Positions 51,505 to 59,921 of a stretch of DNA of 64,000 nucleotides are shown one piece after another. The stretch is from Ruegeria sp. HKCCD4315 (GTDB taxonomy: Bacteria > Pseudomonadota > Alphaproteobacteria > Rhodobacterales > Rhodobacteraceae). The notes beneath the pieces were generated by a model that saw nothing but the letters and a program-made list of their open reading frames with translations, ran no database searches and was not told where the DNA came from. Made by a program: the position numbers and the translations under genes. The first letter of the stretch is position 1; every line of letters begins with the position of its first letter. Where the stretch lies: the NCBI RefSeq assembly GCF_013112245.1, contig NZ_WVRN01000001.1:289001-353000 (forward strand), in the 5' to 3' direction.

Positions 51505-53346
51505 GTGAGCAGATTTTTTCAAGCCGTTTCACATGCCTATGCCGGGGCCTGGGCCCGGCGTATGGTCTTTGTCCCGATTTATATTGCTGTGCGTCTGCTG
51601 CTGGTGGCGCTGATCGCGCCAGGTGTCGCGGTGGCGGTCAACTTGGCGGTTTCGCTGTCGGATCAGACGGCGCTGACGGATCAAGACATTGCAATGTTCC
51701 TGTTGTCTCCGGCAGGGTTTATCGCGGGCATCGCGGTTCTCAGCCTGTTTTTGCTGGCCGAAGTCTTTGTGTTCTCGGTCATGGCCGGGTCTTTGCGCAT
51801 GGGCGAAAGCGACCCTTGGCGCGCGGGCAGCGCGGCGCTGGCGCTGAACCTGTCCCGCTTTCCGGCGCTGTTTGGGTTTGCGGTTCGGTTTATTTTGCGC
51901 GTGCTGTTGCTTGCCCTGCCATTTGTGGCCGCCGCGGGGCTGATCGCGTGGTGGACGCTGACGGAATATGACATCAACTACTACCTGACTTTCCATCCGC
52001 CCGCCTTTCAGGTGGCGGTGGTCCTGATTGGATTGGTGGTTCTGGCGCTGGCTTGGGTTTTGATCCGACGTCTATCCGGTTGGGCACTGGCCCTGCATCT
52101 GGTGCTGTTTGAAGATGCGTCGCCACGAGTGGCTTTCTCGCAAAGCGAGCAGAGGATGGAAGGCCAGCGTGGGCGATTAAAGATCGAACTTGCCCTGTGG
52201 CTGGCGACGCGGCTTGTCATTGCGGCTTTGATCGCAGGGGTGGCCAGCCTTTTGTTTGCGCTGGTGCCGATACAGGAAGGCGGCAGCCTAAGGCTTGCGC
52301 TGATCTTCAGTCTCATCATCGCAGGGCTTTGGTCTTTGGCGGGGTTGGTTCTGGCGGCGACTGCGTTGGGCGCACTTGCCGTTTTGCTGGATGGTTTTTT
52401 TGACTCAGAGGCCAAGGAAGTTGCTCACCCTGAACCCAGGAAAATCCGCGCGCCCGTATTTTTAACCGTCGCAGCGGCGCTGGCCGCATTGGGTATTGGC
52501 CTTTGGTTCGGGCAGGGCCTGCTGGCACGTGTGCAGGCTCCGGATCACGCCGAGGTGATCGGCCACCGGGGTGCGGCGGCAATTCGGCCTGAAAACACCA
52601 TGGCTGCGGTGTTGAAGGCGATCGAGGATGGCGCGGATTGGGTCGAGATTGACGTGCAGGAAACGGCCGATGATGTGGTCATCGTGGCCCATGACAGCGA
52701 TTTCATGAAGCTGGCAGGCGTCAACCTGAAGGTCTGGGACGCCACTATGGAGGACGTGGCCGACATCGATATTGGCAGCTGGTTCGGGCCGGAATATGCC
52801 TCGGAACGCACGCCGACCCTGCGCGAGGTTTTGGAAGCGGCCAAGGGCAAGTCCAAGGTCCTGATTGAGCTGAAATACTATGGTCACGATGTCGATCTGG
52901 AAAATCGGGTGATCAATCTGGTGGAAGAACTGGGGATGCAGGACGACATTGCCACCATGTCCCTGAAGTATCCGGCGGTGCAAAAGATGAAAAAGTTGCG
53001 CCCCGACTGGCGGTCCGGCGTGTTGGCGGCCACTGCCGTTGGGGACCTGTCGGGCCTGGAAGGCGAATTCGTCGCGGTCAATGCAGGGATGGTGACACCG
53101 GGTTTGATCCGCAAGGTGCAGGATGCGGGCAAGGATATTTACGTCTGGACGGTGAATGATCCGTTGCAGATGTCCAAAATGGCCTCGATGGGTGTGGACG
53201 GGTTAATCACCGACCGCCCTGCAATGGCCAACGAGGTCTTGCGCGTGCGCGCTGAAATGGGGCCGGGTGAGCGGTTGTTGCTGTGGCTAGCAACAACGTT
53301 TGGATTGCAGGTCGATACTGAGGCAATGCGCGATGAAAGCCCTTAA
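51505..53346 (+). CDS. Glycerophosphodiester phosphodiesterase with N-terminal membrane domain
   Basis: 613 residues. The first half (about 20-345) is a membrane domain with about eight helices, as in GDPD proteins with the glycerophosphoryl diester phosphodiesterase membrane domain. The second half is a GDPD TIM barrel: IGHRGAAAIRPENTM near 355, WVEIDVQET, VIVAHDSDF near 395-405, and VLIELKYYG. It hydrolyses deacylated phospholipids to glycerol-3-phosphate plus alcohol. GTG 51505 is chosen because GGAGG lies about eight bases upstream; a GTG at 51481 has no such site. Its end overlaps the PLA2-like gene. Confidence 0.92.
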   Translation: MSRFFQAVSHAYAGAWARRMVFVPIYIAVRLLLVALIAPGVAVAVNLAVSLSDQTALTDQDIAMFLLSPAGFIAGIAVLSLFLLAEVFVFSVMAGSLRMGESDPWRAGSAALALNLSRFPALFGFAVRFILRVLLLALPFVAAAGLIAWWTLTEYDINYYLTFHPPAFQVAVVLIGLVVLALAWVLIRRLSGWALALHLVLFEDASPRVAFSQSEQRMEGQRGRLKIELALWLATRLVIAALIAGVASLLFALVPIQEGGSLRLALIFSLIIAGLWSLAGLVLAATALGALAVLLDGFFDSEAKEVAHPEPRKIRAPVFLTVAAALAALGIGLWFGQGLLARVQAPDHAEVIGHRGAAAIRPENTMAAVLKAIEDGADWVEIDVQETADDVVIVAHDSDFMKLAGVNLKVWDATMEDVADIDIGSWFGPEYASERTPTLREVLEAAKGKSKVLIELKYYGHDVDLENRVINLVEELGMQDDIATMSLKYPAVQKMKKLRPDWRSGVLAATAVGDLSGLEGEFVAVNAGMVTPGLIRKVQDAGKDIYVWTVNDPLQMSKMASMGVDGLITDRPAMANEVLRVRAEMGPGERLLLWLATTFGLQVDTEAMRDESP

Positions 53347-53872
53347 TTTAGCATTGTTCGTATCATTGCTGCCTCTGCCTGCCTTGTCTCAGGATTTGAT
53401 GCGCAGTTTTGAGATGCCGTCGCACCGCGCGCTGGTGGATCAAAGCTTGGACGCCGCATTGATTGCTTTTGAAACAGATGGCTGTTCGGGCGGACTGTCG
53501 GCCAGTTGGCGCTGGGTAGCCAAGCAATTTCCGCAAGTTGGTGAACTGTATGAAGAGCACCCACCGTGGGAATACTGTTGCGTGACCCATGACCAAGCCT
53601 ACCACAACGCGGGCGGCGCGGTGACGGCACAGGAAAGCTATGATGCGCGTCTTGCAGCGGATGATGCCTTGCATGCTTGTGTGGTGGAACACGGAAATCG
53701 CTATGCTGAAGATTACGCCGACCGTTACGACATGACGCCCAAGCAGATTCGCGACGTGCACGCGATTACAGCGGATGCGATGTATGGTGCCGTGCGATTT
53801 GGCGGTGGGCCATGCAGTGGCCTGCCGTGGCGGTGGGGGTTTGGGTATCCGGGGTGTTCGATCCTCAGGTAA
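53333..53872 (+). CDS. Secreted phospholipase A2-like protein
   Basis: 179 residues with a signal peptide (NLALFVSLLPLPALS, cleaved near 19-20). The centre has TDGCSGG (residues 48-54), comparable to the Ca2+ loop of bacterial PLA2s, and YCCVTHDQAYHNAGG at 81-95, matching the CCxxHDxxY active-site signature with His86 and Asp87. Seven cysteines suggest disulfides. The start lies within the last 14 bp of GDPD, so the two are co-translated. Together they could release fatty acids and glycerol-3-phosphate from phospholipids. Enzyme activity is inferred. Confidence 0.78.
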   Translation: MKALNLALFVSLLPLPALSQDLMRSFEMPSHRALVDQSLDAALIAFETDGCSGGLSASWRWVAKQFPQVGELYEEHPPWEYCCVTHDQAYHNAGGAVTAQESYDARLAADDALHACVVEHGNRYAEDYADRYDMTPKQIRDVHAITADAMYGAVRFGGGPCSGLPWRWGFGYPGCSILR

Positions 53873-53961
53873 GCATACCCTGCGCGCGAATGACGTGGTG
53901 ACAGGCGTTTGGTTTTCTATTATCCAACAGATCAAACACGCGAACTGGGATTCTGAGACTC

Positions 53962-54096
53962 ATGGCTGAACACAAGCACGGCGAAATGGACATCACCGTC
54001 CAAACCAAAACTTTCAACGGTTTCATCAAGGCCACCACATGGTGTGTGGTTGCGATTGCTTTCCTGTGTCTGTTCCTGGCGGTTTTCGCCTCCTAA
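53962..54096 (+). CDS. aa3-type cytochrome c oxidase subunit IV
   Basis: 44-residue protein too short for most gene callers. It begins MAEHKHGEMDITVQ and continues with KTFNGFIKATTW and one transmembrane helix, matching the small fourth subunit of alphaproteobacterial aa3 cytochrome c oxidase. In Paracoccus this subunit contacts the oxidase core and is not essential for activity. The large oxidase genes are not in this window, as usual for this orphan subunit. Gap of 89 bp upstream probably carries its promoter. Confidence 0.9.
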   Translation: MAEHKHGEMDITVQTKTFNGFIKATTWCVVAIAFLCLFLAVFAS

Positions 54097-54105
54097 GCAT
54101 TTCGG

Positions 54106-54747
54106 GTGGCAACGTTGTTCAGGGTTTTGATCGCCTGCCTTCTGGCAGCAACTGTGGCTGGCTGCGCAAGCTCGAATCGCCCGCAAGCGGATCGAGCAGA
54201 AATTGTTGCGCGATCCTACAGCGCGCAGGGTCCATCGACGCTGACACTGTACACGATGATCAACACGCGCACTGGTTCGGGTGCGCATACATCCTTGATG
54301 ATTTCGGGCAGCGAACGGGTGATCTTTGATCCAGCCGGTTCGTTTCGTGCGGACGTGGTTCCGATAAAGGACGACGTTCTTTATGGCATTACCCCGGCGG
54401 TCGAGCGAGCTTATCGCAGCTCACACGCCCGCGAGACGCACTATGCCCGCATTCAGACAATTCAGGTGACCCCGCAGCAGGCTGAAATTGCCCTGCAACT
54501 GGCCAAACAATCCGGCCCGGTTGCCGGGGCGTTTTGTACCAATTCAACCGCGCAGTTGTTGAAGCAGGTGCCGGGGTTCGAACAGATCGAAGTCACCTTC
54601 TACCCTGTGAAACTGTCGGATCAGTTCGGTCAAATTCCAGGTGTCGTAACGCAAGAGTACCGTGAAAATGACGATGCCGATCTGCAAAAAGGGTTGGCTG
54701 CGAACAATGCGCTTCTCAACCAGATAGACGCGGATTCAAGTCAGTAG
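54106..54747 (+). CDS. Lipoprotein with possible permuted papain-like fold
   Basis: 213 residues from GTG 54106. The lipobox TVAGC places the lipidated Cys at residue 20. Beyond it, GAHTSLMISG with a conserved-looking His near 60 is followed about 85 residues later by AGAFCTNSTAQLL with a Cys, the His-then-Cys order of YiiX-like permuted NlpC/P60 proteins. That assignment is inference; no such domain is certain. No ribosome-binding site is obvious. Its end overlaps the convergent azlD gene by 12 bp. Confidence 0.7.
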   Translation: MATLFRVLIACLLAATVAGCASSNRPQADRAEIVARSYSAQGPSTLTLYTMINTRTGSGAHTSLMISGSERVIFDPAGSFRADVVPIKDDVLYGITPAVERAYRSSHARETHYARIQTIQVTPQQAEIALQLAKQSGPVAGAFCTNSTAQLLKQVPGFEQIEVTFYPVKLSDQFGQIPGVVTQEYRENDDADLQKGLAANNALLNQIDADSSQ

Positions 54748-55068
54748 ATACAGCAATCCATACAGCGTGGCGGCCCCCGAAAAGATGGCCGCCAGAACGT
54801 TTTTGCTGATCACCCCCACAACCAATGCAACGGCTGCCGCTGACATGCGGGGCAGGTCCGGTTGACCTTCGGTGGCCGAGGGCCAAACGACCAGAGGCGC
54901 TATCAGGGCGGGAAGAATGGCGACGGCCGTATAGCGCAGGTGACGCAGCAGCCAGGGCGGCATCGGGCGATCGCCCACAAGCCCGATAAAGGTAAATCGC
55001 AGCGCGTAACTGCCCACCGCCAGGCCCACAATAATGATCCACATGGTGGTCGGGTCGATCTGGGTCAT
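54736..55068 (-). CDS. AzlD domain protein (branched-chain amino acid export subunit)
   Basis: 110-residue membrane protein with about three to four helices of the AzlD family: MWIIIVGLAVGSYALRFTF near the start, then GDRPMPPWLLRHLRYTAVAILPALIAP. It partners AzlC in exporting branched-chain amino acids or analogues. ATG 55068 overlaps the azlC stop (ATGA), a typical azlC-azlD pair. The stop lies inside the lipoprotein gene on the other strand. Confidence 0.9.
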   Translation of the reverse strand: MTQIDPTTMWIIIVGLAVGSYALRFTFIGLVGDRPMPPWLLRHLRYTAVAILPALIAPLVVWPSATEGQPDLPRMSAAAVALVVGVISKNVLAAIFSGAATLYGLLYLLT

Positions 55069-55778
55069 GACGGCGACCTCCGTTCCAGCATCAGTTCGGC
55101 TTGTGCACCGGCCATCATCCCGGCCATCCCGGCAATCAACAGACCCAGATTGTACGGCACACCCACTGTCAGCAGCGCGACGACTATGGCGACCAGGGCC
55201 GCAATTACATGTGCCAGGGTGCGCATCATCGGACCGACCATGGCCAGAAAAGTAATCGGCAGAGCAAAATCCAGCGCCCAACTTTCCGGGATTTGCGCGC
55301 CAAGGACAGCGCCGATGATGGTCGCCAAGATCCAAAGCGGCGTGATCGGTGTAACCGAGCCGAAAAAATATGCCATGCGCTGGGGGATTGTCAGGTCAGG
55401 CTCTTTCTCGAACCGCACAATCGAACAGGCATAAGACTGATCAACGATCAGATAGGCGGCACAGGCGCGCTGCCACAGGGGGGTCGCACCCAGATAGGGC
55501 GTGAGCGACGCGGAATACATCGCGACCCTCAGGTTCACGGCCAGCGCCGAGATCAACACGATTATTGTTGGAGTTTGATCCTGTAAAAGTTGCAGCGCCG
55601 TGAACTGGGCGGCTCCGGCAAACACCGTCGCCGAAAAGGCGATGGTTTGAACAATATCCAACCCGGCTTCGGTCGCGAAAACGCCGAACAACAGACCAAA
55701 GGGGACGGCGACAAAGACAAAGGGCGTCCCGTCTCGAAAACCTTTCCAGAAGTACGACTTGGATGTGGCAGTGGCCAT
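55065..55778 (-). CDS. AzlC family permease (branched-chain amino acid export)
   Basis: 237-residue membrane protein with about five to six helices. The AzlC marks VAVPFGLLFGVFATEAG near residue 24, FAGAAQFTALQLL near 53, and VNLRVAMYSASLTPYLG near 80 are present. It forms a two-subunit exporter with AzlD, whose gene overlaps its stop. ATG 55778 is divergent from fdhD across about 55 bp. The actual substrate is not shown. Confidence 0.92.
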   Translation of the reverse strand: MATATSKSYFWKGFRDGTPFVFVAVPFGLLFGVFATEAGLDIVQTIAFSATVFAGAAQFTALQLLQDQTPTIIVLISALAVNLRVAMYSASLTPYLGATPLWQRACAAYLIVDQSYACSIVRFEKEPDLTIPQRMAYFFGSVTPITPLWILATIIGAVLGAQIPESWALDFALPITFLAMVGPMMRTLAHVIAALVAIVVALLTVGVPYNLGLLIAGMAGMMAGAQAELMLERRSPS

Positions 55779-55833
55779 GGCTAAATCCTATGGTGACGCA
55801 TGCAGCAGTAACTGTCTTGAGAAGGGGTTGCAA

Positions 55834-56718
55834 TTGGCCACGGAACTCGACCTGTCAGACTATCTTATCGCGCCCGATCCCGGCGCCGCTCGCCTGACCC
55901 GTGCGGTTGTGGGTGTGGACCAGAACGGCGAGGTCAGCCAGATCTCGGTGGTCGAGGAACGCCCGTTGACGATCTTCCTCAATTCTCAGGAAATCGTGAC
56001 GGCTATGACGATTGGTGACTATCCCGAATATCTGGCGCTGGGCTTCCTGCGCAATCAGGGGATGCTGCTTACGGATGATCAGATTACCCGTGTGGAGTAT
56101 GACGACGAGCTTGAGACCGTTGTTGTGCGAACAGCGCGCGAGACATCATACGAAGACAAGCTGAAGAAAAAGACCCGGACCAGCGGCTGCGCCGTCGGAA
56201 CGGTGTTTGGCGACATGATGGAGGGGCTTGAGGACGTGCAGTTACCGCAGGTTCAGGTGCGAACCTCATGGCTCTACGATCTGGCCTCTAAAATCAACCG
56301 CACGCCGTCGCTGTATCTTGAGGCGGGGGCAATTCACGGCACGGTCCTGTGTAATGAAAACCGCCCGCTGGTCTACATGGAGGATGTGGGCCGCCACAAC
56401 GCCGTCGACAAGATCGCGGGTTGGATGTTGTCCGAAGGCGAGGGTGCGGCGGACAAGATCCTTTACACTACAGGTCGCCTGACATCCGAGATGGTGATCA
56501 AAACAGCTATGATGGGTATCCCTGTATTAGCGTCTCGTTCGGGTTTCACCGCTTGGGGCGTCGAGATCGCGCGCGAGGTTGGGCTGACCCTGATTGGCCG
56601 GATGCGCGGACAGCGCTTTGTCTGCCTGTCGGGCGAGGACCGCCTGCTGCGCGACGTGGATCCGTCAACCGTTGCGGTCGAAGACAAGAAGCATCGTCGG
56701 AAGAGTGCCAATGAGTGA
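55834..56718 (+). CDS. fdhD: Formate dehydrogenase accessory sulfurtransferase FdhD
   Basis: 294-residue protein that carries sulfur from IscS to the molybdenum cofactor of formate dehydrogenase. Family marks: ERPLTIFLN near residue 43, RTSGCAVGTVFGD near 115, and the GRHNAVDKI segment near 195. The usual CxxC of E. coli reads Cys119-Ala-Val-Gly, so only one of the two cysteines is present. The start is uncertain: TTG 55834 has AAGGGG six bases upstream; an ATG at 55777 would overlap the azlC start. mobA overlaps the end by 8 bp. Confidence 0.9.
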   Translation: MATELDLSDYLIAPDPGAARLTRAVVGVDQNGEVSQISVVEERPLTIFLNSQEIVTAMTIGDYPEYLALGFLRNQGMLLTDDQITRVEYDDELETVVVRTARETSYEDKLKKKTRTSGCAVGTVFGDMMEGLEDVQLPQVQVRTSWLYDLASKINRTPSLYLEAGAIHGTVLCNENRPLVYMEDVGRHNAVDKIAGWMLSEGEGAADKILYTTGRLTSEMVIKTAMMGIPVLASRSGFTAWGVEIAREVGLTLIGRMRGQRFVCLSGEDRLLRDVDPSTVAVEDKKHRRKSANE

Positions 56719-57367
56719 CGTGGAAGAAAAGCCTTTGGGCGTCATCCTCGCAGGTGGACAGGCGACCCGGATGGGCGGCGGTGACAAGGGCCTGTTGCAG
56801 ATCAATGGGCAAAGCTTGCTCTCACATGTGATTGACCGTTTGTCGCCACAGGTCAGTGGGCTGGCTCTGAACGCCAACGGCGACCCCGAGCGGTTTTCCG
56901 ACCTGAACCTGCCTGTGCTTCCTGACACAATCGAAGGGTTTGCGGGGCCTTTGGCCGGGGTTTTGGCCGGGCTCGACTGGGCGGCAGAGCAAGGCGCGGA
57001 CAGCATTGTGACCGCTGCTGCTGACACGCCGTTCTTCCCACGCGATTTAGTGGTGCGGCTGCAAGATGCAGCAGCGGGGCAGGCGCACCCTCTGGTTCTG
57101 GCCACAACCCCGCGCACCGGGGACGAGGCGCTGAAATCCGGCGGTGGCAAGCGGGTTAACCGGCATCCAACCTTTGGCCTCTGGCCCGTCGCGCTGCGCG
57201 ACGATCTGCGGGCGGCGCTGACGGACGGGCTGCGCAAGGTGGTGCTGTGGACTGATAAACATGATGGGCGAGAGGCTTTGTTCGACGCCGACCCGTTTGA
57301 CCCGTTCTTCAACGTCAACACGCCGGAAGATCTGGATCGCGCCCGAACATTGTTGGAGCAGGCATGA
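56711..57367 (+). CDS. mobA: Molybdenum cofactor guanylyltransferase
   Basis: 218-residue enzyme that transfers GMP from GTP to molybdopterin, making the bis-MGD form used by formate dehydrogenase and DMSO-reductase-family enzymes. The nucleotide motif LAGGQATRMGGGDKGLL lies near residue 13, with AADTPFFP near 98 and NVNTPEDLDRA near 205. ATG 56711 overlaps fdhD; the open frame to 56594 runs inside fdhD. Overlap of ATGA with mobB. The context fdhD-mobA-mobB-moeA points to formate dehydrogenase maturation. Confidence 0.94.
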   Translation: MSDVEEKPLGVILAGGQATRMGGGDKGLLQINGQSLLSHVIDRLSPQVSGLALNANGDPERFSDLNLPVLPDTIEGFAGPLAGVLAGLDWAAEQGADSIVTAAADTPFFPRDLVVRLQDAAAGQAHPLVLATTPRTGDEALKSGGGKRVNRHPTFGLWPVALRDDLRAALTDGLRKVVLWTDKHDGREALFDADPFDPFFNVNTPEDLDRARTLLEQA

Positions 57368-57855
57368 GGGTCTTTGGCGTCACCGGCTGGAAGAATGCTG
57401 GCAAAACCGGACTGATGGAACGGCTGGTGGCCGAGATCACAGGCCGGGGCGTTACGGTGTCGACTGTCAAACATGCGCATCACAGTGTCGATGTGGATCA
57501 ACCCGGCACCGACAGTCACCGCCACCGCATGGCAGGGGCCAGTGAAGTTCTGCTTGCCTCAGGTCAGCGCATTGCCGTGATGCAAGAGCTGCGCGGCACG
57601 CCAGAGCCCCCTTTGGCCGATCTGTTGGCCCGGCTTTCACCGGTTGATCTGGTGCTGATTGAAGGTTTCAAGCGCGAAGACCATCCCAAGATCGAAGCTT
57701 TCCGCGCTGAGGCGGGCCATGCGCTGATGGCCCCAAAGAACAAGACCATTCGGGCCGTGGCCAGCGACACTCCGCTAGATCTGGACCGCCCGGTTTTCGA
57801 CTTGGACGACACTGCCGGAATTGCCGACTTCATCCTCAAAGAGGTCGGTTTGTGA
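57364..57855 (+). CDS. mobB: Molybdopterin-guanine dinucleotide biosynthesis protein B
   Basis: 163-residue P-loop GTP-binding partner of MobA. The P-loop GWKNAGKTGLMERL lies near residue 8, followed by STVKHAHH near 34, DQPGTDSHRHRMAGA and LVLIEGFKREDHPKIE near 97. Length is normal. ATG 57364 overlaps the mobA stop and the stop overlaps the GTG start of the MoeA fusion gene, so the whole run is one coupled operon. Confidence 0.94.
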   Translation: MRVFGVTGWKNAGKTGLMERLVAEITGRGVTVSTVKHAHHSVDVDQPGTDSHRHRMAGASEVLLASGQRIAVMQELRGTPEPPLADLLARLSPVDLVLIEGFKREDHPKIEAFRAEAGHALMAPKNKTIRAVASDTPLDLDRPVFDLDDTAGIADFILKEVGL

Positions 57856-59921
57856 GTCTGTTCCAGACCTTTGCCATGGTGGATTGGTCTGGCGGAAACG
57901 ACACCGGGCCGACCCCGCGCAAAGATGCGATTTGGGCCAGCATTGTGCGTGAAGGGCGTTTTTTAGAACCCGAGTACCTGCGCAACAGGGAGGTCGCCGA
58001 ACAGTGGCTTCAGGCCCTGATCCGTACCGAGCTTGAGGCCGGTCGCCGCCTGTTTCTGGGGTTCGATTTCCCGTTTGGCTATCCAACGGGGTTTGCCCGG
58101 GCGGTGACGGGTTCGGACGACCCTCTGGTTTTGTGGGACTGGTTCGAGCGGCATATTGAGGATACGCCCAAGGCGAATAACCGATTTGATCTGGCAGGCC
58201 GGATCAACCTGAAGTTTGGCGGAAAAGGCCCGTTCTGGATGAACGGTTTGCGTCGTGACATCGACGGTCTACCGCGCAGAAAAGCGGACTATTCCAATCC
58301 TTTCCCGGACCGCCGCGATGTAGAAACCTTGGCCAGGGGCAGCTTTACCTGCTGGCAGATGGCAGGTGCGGGGGCTGTTGGCGGGCAGGTGATGATGGGG
58401 CTTCCGGTTCTAAACCGCCTCCGCCACCTTTTCGCGGGAAAGATCGCGGTCTGGCCGTTTGAAACACTGGATAAGCAAGTTGCTTTTGTAGAAATCTGGC
58501 CCTCGCTCAACTTAGGCAAACCTCCTCAGGGAAGGATCAAGGATGCCTGGCAGGTCGAACAGGTCGCCTTGACTCTGTCACGTTTGACAGAGCAGGAGTT
58601 GGATGCGCAATTGAATGTCTCAGCGGCAGAGGAAGGTTGGATATTGGGTGTAGCTCAGGACAAGCCGAACATAGCCCCGCCGCCATTGCGAAACGATTGT
58701 TTCGCGTTGCCTGCCGGGGTGGAGTGGACACCTGTAGACGAGGCGTTGGCCTATCTGCGCGACAGATTGCATCCGATCACGTCAGTGGAAACGCTTGAGC
58801 TGTCCAAGGCAAGTGGCCGCATTCTGGCCGAGGATGTGATCGCCCAACGCTCAAATCCGCCCCAGCCTAACACGGCAGTGGACGGGTTCGGGTTTGCGGG
58901 TCCCGTCCCGGAAGGCGCTCAGGTCATGCCGTTGATTGATGGGCGCGCGGCGGCGGGAATACCGTTTGATGGTCACGTGCCCGACGGCCTGGCTTTGCGT
59001 GTCCTGACGGGCGCAGCACTGCCTGATGGTGTGGACACGGTTATTCTGGAAGAGGATGTCACGGTCCAAGACGGCCATATTGCCTTCCGCGGCCCGCTGA
59101 AAAAAGGCGCGAACACGCGGCGCGCGGGCGAAGATGTGGTGGCAGGTGATGTGGCTTTGCCCGCCGGGCGTCGGTTAACTCCTGCCGATCTCGCGTTGCT
59201 GTCTGCTGTGGGTATCGCGCAGGTGAATGTGCGTCAGCCGTTGCGTGTGGCAGTGGTCTCGACCGGTGATGAGTTGATCGAACCCGGAGAAAGCGCAGGT
59301 CCGGGACAGATTTTCGATGCCAACCGCCCGATGCTGCTTTCGTTGATCGAACGCATGGGATTTGTGCCAGTTGACATGGGGCGTGTTGCAGATGATCGGA
59401 ATGCTTTGAGGGACCGGTTGGATCAAGCCTCAGCACAGGCTGATGTGATCCTGACCAGCGGAGGCGCATCAGCAGGCGATGAAGATCATGTGTCCGCCTT
59501 GTTGCAAGGGGCGGGGGCGATGCAGCACTGGCGGATCGCGTTAAAGCCAGGGCGCCCACTGGCTTTGGGTTTGTGGTCAGGCGTGCCGGTGTTTGGCCTG
59601 CCGGGCAACCCGGTTGCTGCCATGGTCTGCACGTTGATCTTTGCGCGTCCTGCGCTGGGCTTGATGTCAGGCGGAGGCTGGACGGAACCGCAAGGGTTTG
59701 ACGTTCCTGCCGCGTTCGAGAAACGCAAAAAACCGGGCCGCCGTGAATACTTGCGCGCCCGGATGCGCGATGGACGGGCCGAAGTGTTTCATTCGGAAGG
59801 CTCGGGCCGGATCAGTGGCCTCAGCTGGGCCGAAGGGCTGGTCGAAATCGAAGATGGCGCGCGGCAGATCAAACCGGGCGATACCGTGCGTTTCATACCG
59901 TATGGGAGCTTTGGTATTTGA
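57852..59921 (+). CDS. Fusion: DUF429-like RNase-H-fold domain plus MoeA
   Basis: 689 residues, far longer than normal MoeA (about 400). The C-terminal part (about 295-689) is a MoeA molybdenum-insertion protein: the N-terminal MoeA domain with AEDVIAQRSNPPQPNTAVDG near 335, STGDELIEPGESAGPGQIFDAN, TSGGASAGDEDHV and GLPGNPVAAM, then the final beta-barrel domain. The N-terminal ~275 residues are separate: acidic VDWSGG near 10, GFDFPFGYP near 72 and VEIWPSL near 215, spaced like the Asp/Asp/Glu of an RNase-H-like fold as in DUF429. A nuclease or other role there is inference. The gene overlaps mobB and the GNAT gene. Confidence 0.85.
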   Translation: MSLFQTFAMVDWSGGNDTGPTPRKDAIWASIVREGRFLEPEYLRNREVAEQWLQALIRTELEAGRRLFLGFDFPFGYPTGFARAVTGSDDPLVLWDWFERHIEDTPKANNRFDLAGRINLKFGGKGPFWMNGLRRDIDGLPRRKADYSNPFPDRRDVETLARGSFTCWQMAGAGAVGGQVMMGLPVLNRLRHLFAGKIAVWPFETLDKQVAFVEIWPSLNLGKPPQGRIKDAWQVEQVALTLSRLTEQELDAQLNVSAAEEGWILGVAQDKPNIAPPPLRNDCFALPAGVEWTPVDEALAYLRDRLHPITSVETLELSKASGRILAEDVIAQRSNPPQPNTAVDGFGFAGPVPEGAQVMPLIDGRAAAGIPFDGHVPDGLALRVLTGAALPDGVDTVILEEDVTVQDGHIAFRGPLKKGANTRRAGEDVVAGDVALPAGRRLTPADLALLSAVGIAQVNVRQPLRVAVVSTGDELIEPGESAGPGQIFDANRPMLLSLIERMGFVPVDMGRVADDRNALRDRLDQASAQADVILTSGGASAGDEDHVSALLQGAGAMQHWRIALKPGRPLALGLWSGVPVFGLPGNPVAAMVCTLIFARPALGLMSGGGWTEPQGFDVPAAFEKRKKPGRREYLRARMRDGRAEVFHSEGSGRISGLSWAEGLVEIEDGARQIKPGDTVRFIPYGSFGI

